Part shown: positions 25,687-34,278 of the stretch, in pieces | How the letters are laid out: every line of letters begins with the position of its first letter | Numbering within the stretch: the stretch's first letter is position 1 | From: Cyclobacteriaceae bacterium | GTDB lineage: Bacteria > Bacteroidota > Bacteroidia > Cytophagales > Cyclobacteriaceae | Assembly (NCBI GenBank): GCA_012033595.1 | Contig: JAAUQL010000025.1 | Coordinates: 1-59,689, forward strand | Length of the DNA stretch: 59,689 nucleotides | Direction: 5' to 3' | Program-made: the position numbers and the translations under genes | The notes under the pieces: model-generated | The model's input: only the letters and a program-made list of their open reading frames with translations | Database searches by the model: none | Told to the model about the DNA's origin: nothing

Positions 25687-27081
25687 ATGGCAAAAAAAAC
25701 GAAATCAAATAAGGTATTATACATCCTGCTAGGACTGGCCGTCGTGCTGGTGATTTTCGCAATCGTCGGCAAATCGTCGGGATGGATTGGGAAAGCCAAA
25801 GAAACAGAAGTGGAAACCGACATAGCCAAACCGGGACGCATCGTCGAAACGGTAAGTGCCTCGGGCATGATACAGCCGGTCTATGAAGTAAAAATATCAC
25901 CTGACGTATCGGGAGAGATCATTGAGCTCAATGTAGAAGAAGGAGACTCGGTCTTGCAAAACCAACTGCTATTGAAGATCAGACCTGATATTTACCAATC
26001 GTCTTTGGAACGTGCCAAAGCCAACTTAAACCAACAAAAAGCCAATTTGGCAGATGCCAGGGCTCGTGTGGCCCGGGCTGAGGCTCAACTGATCAGGGCC
26101 GAAAACGAGTTTAACAGGAACAAAGGTCTGAAAAAGGACAGTGTGATTTCTGCGGCTGACTTTGAAATATCGGAAGCCAACTACAAAGTAGCCAAAAACG
26201 ATCTCCTCTCTGCCCGGGAATCTGAAAAAGCTGCCGAATTCATAGTAGCCAGCGCACAGGCCACCGTGAAAGAATCAGAAGAAAACCTGCGCTTCACCAT
26301 TATCCGGGCACCGATTGCCGGTATTGTGTCTAAGCTCAACGTTGAACTTGGCGAGCGGGTGGTGGGTACAGCCCAAATGGCAGGTACGGAAATGCTGCGC
26401 ATCGCCGACCTCACCAAAATGGAGGCCCGTGTAGATGTAAATGAAAATGATATTATCCGGGTATCGGTTGGCGATACCGCAGAAATAGACGTCGATTCCT
26501 ATTCGCACACCGGCAAAAAATTCAAAGGCGTGGTGACCAATATTGCCAACACGGCCAACGACAAAACGTCTCCCGATGCCGTCACTGAGTTTGAGGTCAG
26601 GATCAGGATATTGAACAGTTCGTATGCCGAGCTGGCCGAAAATCAAGAATCTGTATCGCCCTTCAGGCCAGGTATGACTACCAGCGTGGATATCACCACC
26701 GAAGTAAAGGAAAATATCCTCACCATTCCCCTTGCGGCTGTTACTACACGCAGCGCTTCAGAAAAAAAGGCTGTAGAAAATGACAAAAGCGGCGAAGAGC
26801 GCGGCGAAGAGCAAAATGCCACGGAAGAGGCAGATACAAAAGGCGATACCGCCGAAGATGAAATGGAAGAAGTGGTGTTTTTATATAAAGACGGCATTGC
26901 CAGCTTACAGGAAGTAAAAACCGGCATTAGCGACTTCGAAAATATAGAAATACAGGAAGGGATATCTGATGGAGATAAAATCATCAAGGGACCCTTTATC
27001 GTGGTATCGAAGCGTTTGAAAGACGGAGATGCCGTGGTGGAAAAATCAACCGGCTCCGAAAAGAAAGAAGAAGACAAATAA
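25687..27081 (+). CDS. Periplasmic adaptor (HlyD/RND membrane fusion protein)
   Basis: This 464-residue protein has a membrane helix (about 10-28), a lipoyl-like half motif (VYEVKISPDVSGEIIELNV, about 62-80), a long helical hairpin (about 105-190), a beta-barrel domain (about 220-330) and a C-terminal domain interrupted by an acidic linker (about 355-395). It links an inner-membrane pump to TolC. The layout resembles MacA-type adaptors, usually followed by ABC permease and ATPase genes, but none follow here; a convergent kinase gene comes next. Confidence 0.92.
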   Translation: MAKKTKSNKVLYILLGLAVVLVIFAIVGKSSGWIGKAKETEVETDIAKPGRIVETVSASGMIQPVYEVKISPDVSGEIIELNVEEGDSVLQNQLLLKIRPDIYQSSLERAKANLNQQKANLADARARVARAEAQLIRAENEFNRNKGLKKDSVISAADFEISEANYKVAKNDLLSARESEKAAEFIVASAQATVKESEENLRFTIIRAPIAGIVSKLNVELGERVVGTAQMAGTEMLRIADLTKMEARVDVNENDIIRVSVGDTAEIDVDSYSHTGKKFKGVVTNIANTANDKTSPDAVTEFEVRIRILNSSYAELAENQESVSPFRPGMTTSVDITTEVKENILTIPLAAVTTRSASEKKAVENDKSGEERGEEQNATEEADTKGDTAEDEMEEVVFLYKDGIASLQEVKTGISDFENIEIQEGISDGDKIIKGPFIVVSKRLKDGDAVVEKSTGSEKKEEDK

Positions 27082-27106
27082 GAAATACTTCATGATCAGA
27101 ATGAAC

Positions 27107-27128
27107 AAAGGGGCGCCATGCCCCTTTT
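27107..27128. terminator. Terminator between the adaptor and a convergent kinase gene
   Basis: AAAGGGGC (27107-27114) and GCCCCTTT (27120-27127) form an 8-bp stem with a 5-base loop, followed by TTATTTTTTAT. A T-run also occurs in the opposite direction (GTTCATT is weak), so it mainly ends the plus-strand transcript. Confidence 0.7.
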
Positions 27129-29189
27129 ATTTTTTATGTGGGTTGTCCATCACTATTTCCAATACCGGTATAGCTTGTGGCAGCCTTACGGTAAAAGATG
27201 TTCCTTTGCCGGGTTGGCTTTCGACGCTAAGTGTTCCATTATATTTATCGACAAATTCCTTGCATAGCAGCAAGCCAAGACCGGTACCCTTTTCATTTTC
27301 TGTTCCGCGTGTGCTGGTGTGCCTGTTGGTCTTGAACAAGCCCATAGAGGTCTCTTTGTCCATGCCAATGCCTGTGTCCTTAATGGTGAGCAACAAATCG
27401 AGGTAATCCTGTTCCATGGATATGCACACCTGTCCGTTTTTTGGAGTAAATTTTATGGCATTGGAAACCAGGTTGCGCAGCACCAATTGCAGCATATTTT
27501 TGTTGGCCGTAATATGAAATCCCCTGGCTATTTCATTTATCAATAATATGCCCTTTTGCTCGGCCTGAAATCTAAAAAGATCCAGGACTTCATATACCGT
27601 AGCGCACAAATCTATTTCGCCCATTTCTTCCGTTTTGCCATCATCCTTATTGGCCCAGGCCAATATATTATCCAGCAATATTTTAGTGCTTTTCAGGGCT
27701 ATTTCCAGGCTTTCCACCACTTTGGTACGTTCCATTTCATCAAGTGATTTTATTTTCATCAGCTTTAGTAAACCTGCCAACGTAGAGATAGGGCTTTTGA
27801 GATCGTGCGAAATAATGGAAAATACCTTGTTCTTGAATACGTTGGCTTCATGCAGGTCTTTACTTTGTCGGCTTAGCGTAGCAATACTTTGCTCCAGGTC
27901 GCTGGTGCGCTGTTGAACCCTGGCTTCCAGCAATTGGTTTTGATTGGTCACCAGCTTTTCGTTTTCCAGGGCCGTGGCCAGTGCAAGTTCCTGTGCCTCA
28001 TTGCGCTTTTCTATATAAATATTGATTTTTTTGCTGAGGGCAAATGACAGAAAGAGTACCGTGAGCGTGCTGGTGATTTGTGCCACATGTCCGATAATGG
28101 TATTGACCGCAATAAGCCGGCTGTCGCGCAAGAGAAACAATACAAATCCGACCACAAACACGGACCAGGCCAGTATAAAATACTTAGAGGGTTCATAGCC
28201 TCCTCGCCATGATTTGAGGGCTACGAAAAAAATAAAAAACAAGACGAAGATACTATTGTATAAAAACAGGAGAAACGACAGGTGGTTGACCCCAGCCAGA
28301 TTGATGCTGATGATAATGCCATACAAAGCTATGAGAGCCCAGAGCCAGATATGAAGCCCGGGGGTTTTGTACCTTGTATTCAAAAACGCAGAGGTGAACA
28401 AAATGATGAATACGCCACTCAACGAGCAGACTGTGGGAATATATTGAGTGAAGGGCTCCGCCTGGGGAAAAATCAAGTGCATGTCTATGCCTTTGAGCAA
28501 ACCAAATAAGAAGCCCAGGCTTGAAATAAACAGGGCAAAATACAGGTAGCTATAGTCCTTGAGGGAGAAAAACAGAAAAAAATTGTAGATGATCATGGTT
28601 AGGATCAGTCCAAAATACAATCCCTGCCATACCGCATCGCGGTGATTGGAAGCAAAATACTTTTAGGATGGGCAATTCGGATGTCTGCCATAGCAGCAGA
28701 AGTCTCTGTATTGATCCTTAGATAGCAGGTGTGGACTTCATCATTTACCAAACCCATGTCCTGAACAAACTGCCAACTGGGCATGGCCCGGTCTTTAATT
28801 GATTGAAAGCTCCCACTCAGATGGTGATGAACCAGTTCGCCATGTTTGTTTATCAAAAAATACTCTACGGTGTCCAGAGAGGGATTTATGACTTCCAGAT
28901 AGGGCGAGTCATCCAGATGGTTTTGCACATTAAATTTGAGCCAGATGTCGGAAGTTTCCAATCCAAAAGCCGGATAGTCTCCCTTTACCAACTCAAACTT
29001 CTGCTGAAACTCACCGCGGAGGATTTCGGCTATATTGAGGGCTTTTTTGGTACCTATCAGGTAGCTGGTAGCAAAAGTCGGATAGTAGTAGCGCTCTTCA
29101 TCGACGATCTGTACCACAGGATCTTCAGCAAAGGCAACAAAAGTTAAAAAGCACAAAAAAAGCGGTAGAACAATTGATAAATTTTTCAA
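27127..29189 (-). CDS. 7TMR-DISM sensor histidine kinase (frameshifted)
   Basis: Two frames make one protein of about 687 residues. 28605-29189 encodes a signal peptide and the 7TMR-DISM extracellular domain (KGDYPAFGLETSDIWLKFNV). 27127-28620 encodes seven membrane helices, a coiled coil, a HisKA domain (SIISHDLKSPIS) and an ATPase domain (GTGLGLLLCKEF). Upstream of the ATG of the second frame the sequence reads YFASNHRDAVWQGLYFG, continuous with the first frame if one A is added to the run at 28661-28664. It is an orphan kinase with no response regulator nearby. Confidence 0.88.
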
Positions 29190-29559
29190 AACTAATTTCT
29201 GTTAAATACGATTGTCATCAAATCGAATTTTACGTTGGCGAAGGTTACTGCATAACTGGCGGTAAGTTACTTTACTCTCCCATGAAAAACTTTGCTTAAA
29301 AAATTGAAATATGTACCCATGTAGGCATGCCCGCCGAAAGTGAAAAATTCTGTGGCCGGTTTTCTTTCGAACGATTTTTTTGCCCCAGTCCAGCCACTAA
29401 TTGGCGGCTATTTTTATTTTTCTACATGATAATTTTTTAATATTGGTTGGAGAAACAAAAATGCGTGCAGAGGCTCTGCGGCATTGTGAGATTGTCACAG
29501 GGCTATGCCAATTGGCATGTTCGCAAAGCATGATTTTTAAACTTAAAATAAATCCAAAA
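29190..29559. other. Intergenic region, divergent promoters expected
   Basis: About 370 bp lie between the divergent kinase and oxidoreductase genes. An open frame continues left of the oxidoreductase ATG (29401-29559) but does not look like protein. I see no RNA gene or repeat. Promoters for both directions should lie here, but no clear TAnnTTTG element could be fixed. Confidence 0.4.
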
Positions 29560-30711
29560 ATGAGTAGAAAACTAAGAATGGGAATGATTGGTGGCGGTCG
29601 TGGTGCATTTATCGGAGGTGTACACCGCTTTGCTGCCGGTATCGATGGGCAAATAGAACTGGTCTGTGGCGCGCTGCACGTTGACCCTGAAATTGCCGTA
29701 CTTTCGGGTCAGGACTTACATCTGAACCCCGAGCGTATTTACAAAACTTACCACGAAATGTTCGAAAAAGAAAGCAAACTCCCATCCGACCAAAGGATGG
29801 ATTTTGTGAGCATTGTCACCCCCAACCACGTACATTTCGAACCCGCCAAACTGGCGCTTGAAAATGGGTTTCATGTAGTTTGCGAAAAGCCACTTTCTTT
29901 CTCGCTCCACGAGGCCCAACAGTTGCAAAAATTGGTGGAGAAAACCGGCCTTACTTTCGCACTCACTCACACCTATACCGGCTACCCCATGGTGAAGCAA
30001 GCCCGCGAAATGTGCCAGTCAGGTGCCTTTGGTAAGATCAGAAAAGTAGTGGTAGAATACCCACAGGGCTGGCTGTCTACACCGGTGGAGCAAACAGGAA
30101 ACCAACAGGCATCGTGGCGAACAGACCCCAAAAGATCGGGCAAAGCAGGCTCTGTTGGCGATATAGGTACACACGCAGAAAACCTTGCTGAGACCATCAC
30201 GGGTCTGAAAATCACCGAACTCAGTGCCGATGTTACCACTTTCGTGGAAAACAGGTTGCTCGATGACGATGCCAACGTACTGCTCCGGTTCAACAATGGG
30301 GCCAAGGGGGTGCTGCATTGCAGCCAGATAAGCGCGGGCGAAGAAAACGCGCTTAACATCCGCATATATGGCGAAAAAGGAGGCTTACAGTGGCATCAGC
30401 ACGATCCGAATACCATGTTTGTGAAATGGCTCGATAAACCCATGGAAGTATATAGAACCGGCCAGGGCTATATGGGCAAAGCCGCCGCTGCCCACACCCG
30501 AACACCGGCAGGCCACCCCGAAGGCTATCTGGAGGCCTTTGCAAATATTTATCAAAATTTCACCAAGGTGGTGCAGGCCAGGTTAGAGGGCACCAGCGCA
30601 GATCCCGTATATCAGGATTTTCCCACCGTGGAAGAAGGTGTGCGCGGCATGCAATTTATCGATGCAGTAATCGCGTCGGGGCAAAACAATGCCGCCTGGA
30701 CGAAAATTTAA
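29560..30711 (+). CDS. Gfo/Idh/MocA family oxidoreductase
   Basis: From ATG 29560 this protein of about 383 residues begins MSRKLRMGMIGGGRGAFIGG, an N-terminal Rossmann dinucleotide site. CEKPLS (about 108) is the conserved lysine motif, and a DIGTHAENL segment (about 203) lies where the catalytic acid/His cluster is expected. Such enzymes oxidise or reduce sugars and cyclitols with NAD(P). The following isomerase gene (53 bp downstream) and convergent ThuA gene suggest carbohydrate or keto-sugar turnover; substrate unknown. Confidence 0.92.
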   Translation: MSRKLRMGMIGGGRGAFIGGVHRFAAGIDGQIELVCGALHVDPEIAVLSGQDLHLNPERIYKTYHEMFEKESKLPSDQRMDFVSIVTPNHVHFEPAKLALENGFHVVCEKPLSFSLHEAQQLQKLVEKTGLTFALTHTYTGYPMVKQAREMCQSGAFGKIRKVVVEYPQGWLSTPVEQTGNQQASWRTDPKRSGKAGSVGDIGTHAENLAETITGLKITELSADVTTFVENRLLDDDANVLLRFNNGAKGVLHCSQISAGEENALNIRIYGEKGGLQWHQHDPNTMFVKWLDKPMEVYRTGQGYMGKAAAAHTRTPAGHPEGYLEAFANIYQNFTKVVQARLEGTSADPVYQDFPTVEEGVRGMQFIDAVIASGQNNAAWTKI

Positions 30712-30763
30712 GACTAAGAATGATAAATGAATGAATAGAAAAATTTGAATAATCGATAAAACT

Positions 30764-31807
30764 ATGAAAGGACCAGGGATTTTTTTAGCACAGTTTATGG
30801 GCGACACCGCACCATTTAATGATTTGAAGCAAATTTGTGAATATATGGCCAAACTTGGCTACAAAGGAGTGCAATTGCCCACCTGGGATGCACGCTGCGT
30901 AGATTTGAAGAAACTTGCTGAAAGCAAGACCTATGCTGACGAGATAAAAGGCATAGTGCAAAACGCTGGACTTGAGATTACCGAACTTGCCTCACATTTG
31001 CAAGGACAACTTGTGGCGGTGCATCCGGCATACGACACCATGTTCGACGGTTTTGCGGTCCCCGAAGTCAGGAACAACCCCAAAGCGCGCACGGAATGGG
31101 CCGTAGATCAGATGATGATGAATGCCAAAGCAAGCAAAAATCTTGGCATTACAGCCCACGCCACCTTTTCGGGCGCTCTGCTATGGCCTTATTTGTACCC
31201 ATGGCCCCAGCGCCCTGCCGGACTGGTAGAGATGGGCTTTGAAGAACTTGCCAAGCGATGGAAACCTATCCTCGACGAATTTGATAAGAATGGTGTGGAT
31301 GTATGCTATGAGCTCCATCCTGGCGAAGACTTGCATGACGGCCTCACGTTCGAAGCCTTTCTGGAGGCAACAGGCAACCACAGCCGGGTAAACATCAATT
31401 ATGACCCAAGCCATTTTGTGCTTCAACAACTCGACTACATTCAATTTATCGACTTCTACCATGAGCGCATCAAAATGTATCATGTGAAGGATGCGGAATT
31501 TCTACCCAGCGGCAAAGCAGGTGTATATGGTGGCTACCAAAACTGGCTGCAGCGACCGGGACGGTTCCGTTCACTGGGCGATGGCCAGGTAGATTTTGTG
31601 TCCATCTTCAGCAAACTGGCCGAGTACGACTACGAAGGCTGGGCAGTGCTCGAATGGGAATGCTGCCTGAAGCACCCTGAAGATGGTGCTGCCGAAGGAG
31701 CGCCGTTTATAGCTGACCATATGATCAGAAAGACCGAAAAAGCTTTCGATGATTTCGCCGGTTCTGGTGTAGATGTGGCCGGAAACAAAAAGGCTCTGGG
31801 CCTTTAG
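30764..31807 (+). CDS. Sugar phosphate isomerase/epimerase (xylose isomerase-like TIM barrel)
   Basis: This 347-residue protein has the AP-endonuclease-2/xylose-isomerase fold. Likely metal ligands are in VCYELHPGED (about 184), NINYDPSHFVLQ (about 212), MYHVKDAEF (about 240) and VLEWECCLKHPE (about 296). No signal peptide is seen. It follows the Gfo/Idh/MocA oxidoreductase gene in the same direction, a common pairing in which both act on the same sugar. A terminator lies at 31818-31862. Confidence 0.9.
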   Translation: MKGPGIFLAQFMGDTAPFNDLKQICEYMAKLGYKGVQLPTWDARCVDLKKLAESKTYADEIKGIVQNAGLEITELASHLQGQLVAVHPAYDTMFDGFAVPEVRNNPKARTEWAVDQMMMNAKASKNLGITAHATFSGALLWPYLYPWPQRPAGLVEMGFEELAKRWKPILDEFDKNGVDVCYELHPGEDLHDGLTFEAFLEATGNHSRVNINYDPSHFVLQQLDYIQFIDFYHERIKMYHVKDAEFLPSGKAGVYGGYQNWLQRPGRFRSLGDGQVDFVSIFSKLAEYDYEGWAVLEWECCLKHPEDGAAEGAPFIADHMIRKTEKAFDDFAGSGVDVAGNKKALGL

Positions 31808-31817
31808 TCTGTTATTC

Positions 31818-31862
31818 ATGCAGCCTGTGTGCCCTTCACCGGTACAAGGCTGCATTTTTTTT
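31818..31862 (+). terminator. Rho-independent terminator after the isomerase gene
   Basis: ATGCAGCC (31818-31825) pairs with GGCTGCAT (31848-31855), followed by a run of eight T. Confidence 0.75.
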
Positions 31863-31866
31863 ATCT

Positions 31867-32792
31867 TCAATGCTCCATGGGCGTGTCCTCACATTTCATC
31901 TCGCCCAAAACATACATCAGCCCATTGAGGTAATACTGCAACATATGGGTGTTTTCATAACTTTGGGCATTGTGTGATGGCGATACATAGAAAACCCTGC
32001 CTTTGCCATAGCGTTTGATCCAGGACACGTAGCTCACACTATCTTCTGGCGTGTGCTTTAGTCCACTTACTTTTGATGTCTCCATATAGAGCAAAGGCCT
32101 GAAATGTTTTGATTGATACGCATTTTTAAAAAAATACGGCTCATCGGTATGGGTAAAGTGGCCCTCGGCAAATACCTCGGTCAGCGGGTGTTTGACGTCC
32201 ACCACTTTCAGCTCTATTTCTTGCTGTGGCGGGTGATAGTCGAAGCTACCGCCTACCATTTGCTAAACTCCGGCGAATTGTTTTGCATCACTATACCACC
32301 ATGCAAGACTGCAAGCCCCCCGCCCTTTTTCACAAAGCGCAACAGATTTTTCTCCAGTTGCGCTGCTTTTTCTATTCTTGCTTGTTCGCTTAGGTCAGCA
32401 TGGTTGGCCAGGGCGTCATAAAACAGGTCTCTGCGATCGCCCCGGGAGCAATTGTTGTTGAGCACAATGGCATCGAATTCCTTTAGTCTGGCGGTTTCGA
32501 ACATACCAATATCGGTGCTTTGCACCACTTCGAAGGCTCCGGTTTTTTGCCCCAATATTTCCACTACGGCGTTGGCATGTGGTATTACCCAATGGTCGAA
32601 CCCTGTAAAAAGAGAAAAAAGTAATATTTTGTGTGGCTTGGATACCTGCACAGGCACCGACATGGGAGCCAGCCCGGCTATTGTTTTCTTCCAAGCTTCA
32701 TCTGGAGCAAAGGCCTCCAGCGAGGCATTTTGGGCTAGGGCTTTTCCTCCTACCCACAAGAGGAACCCTCCGAGTATGATGTATTTCTTCAT
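31867..32792 (-). CDS. ThuA-domain secreted protein (frameshifted)
   Basis: Two frames form one ThuA protein. 32253-32792 gives a signal peptide (ending KALAQ) and the N-terminal half (ILLFSLFTGFDHWVIPHANAVV, GGGLAVLHGG). 31867-32259 gives the C-terminal half (SFDYHPPQQEIELKVVDVKHPL, then SYVSWIKRYGKGRVFYVSPSHN). They join as SPEFSKMVGGSFDYH if one A is added at 32259-32261. ThuA domains have a glutamine-amidotransferase-like fold and are linked to sugar use in Bacteroidota. It converges on the isomerase gene. Confidence 0.85.
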
Positions 32793-32843
32793 TTTTCTAA
32801 TTTATCAGGTTATTTGTCAATTACCCACAGCTTGGTCATGTAT

Positions 32844-34019
32844 TCAAAATACCGGCAAAGAAACACTGATATTGATTTCACCTTTCTTATCCACGCCTTC
32901 GTTCAAAATGGTTATTGATCGCTCTATATCCAACTTTTTAAACTGATTGAGTAAGTCAACCTGTTCTTCCCAGGGAATGATTTGATGATGATAATTGAAA
33001 CACAAATCAGAAGCAGGCTCCAATTCCTGACTGCAATAGACCTCCACTTTGAGGTGGCAATTTTCGCACACCAAATAGATGCACAGACTGGCATGTGCCA
33101 ATGAATCAAACATGCTTTTTTCAACAGCATTTTCTATCAATGAGGGCAATACCTTCCCAGGAATGTGCCGATTAAAGTCATCGTCACATAGTTTATGATT
33201 GAACTGATATTCGAACTTGTCGCTATATCTCATTTTCTGCAGTTCGAGATAGCTGTTTAGCATGTTCACTTCGGCTTGAAGGGGTACCTGGTCTTTTTCG
33301 AAATATTGCAGGTGATAATGTATGAGCTTGCCAAGGGTTGATATGTAGGCCAGGGCTTTTTGCCTCTGGTCGCTGGCAATAAAAGACTGGATGGCTCCGA
33401 TGGCATTGTACACAAAGTAGGGATTCATTTGCGACCGAAGGGCTTTCACCTCAAGCTCCAGCAAGTTGACTTGTGCTTCCATCAATTTGGCCTTTTGCTC
33501 TTGTATTTCGCTTTCTGCCCTGAGGCTCCTGATCCTGATGGCGCAAATCGATGCTATGGCAGATAGTATTTGCAGGTCTTGCTGGTTGAAGAAGCCGCGA
33601 CGGGGATGCTCGCAATCTATGATGCCATACAATGCCTTGTGGTGGAAAATAGGAACGGTGATTTCAGAAAGGCGCTCCTTGTCATCGACCACATAGCGGT
33701 AATCCGTGCTGGTATCATCGATGATTTCGGCCACAAGAGTTTGCGCGACATGCCCAGTGATACCCACCCCCAGCGAAATGGTAATGGGCTCCAGAATTTC
33801 ATATTCCTTTGGGTTTTTGTGGCCATAGGCTGCGGCTTGCCTAAGCACTTTTTCCTTTTCATCAAAAAAATAAATCACACAATCCACAAAACCGAGCTTG
33901 GATATGCAATTTTTGGCTACATCCCAGGCAATTTCCATTTCGCTTTCCTTGTTCATGATCGAAGAGGAAAAGTAGATTAATATATCGGCAAACTCCGATG
34001 GAGAGTACTGTTTGGACAT
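32844..34019 (-). CDS. GAF-domain LytS/YehU-type sensor, apparent pseudokinase
   Basis: From ATG 34019 this protein of about 391 residues has a GAF domain (about 15-165), a coiled coil (165-195) and a His_kinase-like domain. In the motif where LytS-type kinases have NPHFLFN, the sequence is NPYFVYN: the phospho-acceptor His is Tyr201 (codon TAC at 33417-33419). The N box keeps IENA, but the DNG and glycine-rich ATP-lid motifs cannot be found. It probably senses a ligand without kinase activity. The longer frame to 34142 adds nothing recognisable. Confidence 0.82.
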   Translation of the reverse strand: MSKQYSPSEFADILIYFSSSIMNKESEMEIAWDVAKNCISKLGFVDCVIYFFDEKEKVLRQAAAYGHKNPKEYEILEPITISLGVGITGHVAQTLVAEIIDDTSTDYRYVVDDKERLSEITVPIFHHKALYGIIDCEHPRRGFFNQQDLQILSAIASICAIRIRSLRAESEIQEQKAKLMEAQVNLLELEVKALRSQMNPYFVYNAIGAIQSFIASDQRQKALAYISTLGKLIHYHLQYFEKDQVPLQAEVNMLNSYLELQKMRYSDKFEYQFNHKLCDDDFNRHIPGKVLPSLIENAVEKSMFDSLAHASLCIYLVCENCHLKVEVYCSQELEPASDLCFNYHHQIIPWEEQVDLLNQFKKLDIERSITILNEGVDKKGEINISVSLPVF

Positions 34020-34278
34020 GGTGTGGTCTAAGGATTTAAAATGCCAATTTAAGGCATTTGTCCGAAACATAGCTGTTTTGGATGATTGGATTTGTGCCCC
34101 TTTGGCACCTGACGACCACAGATCATCCGATCGTAGCGTCATTGATTCCGCAAGGGAGCGAAGTCGTGACCACAGGCGCCAACGATTATTTTATTGCATT
34201 CGGGCTCTCCCTCAGCACTATCCCAAGACCTTGCTCAAAAACATACTTGGGACAAACGCGCTGCATTTGGACTTGAAT

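Noticed and set aside
34143-34278. N-terminal extension of the GAF protein to 34142 and coding in the gap
   Set aside because: The added residues have no conserved features; the ATG at 34019 starts the GAF-containing protein.
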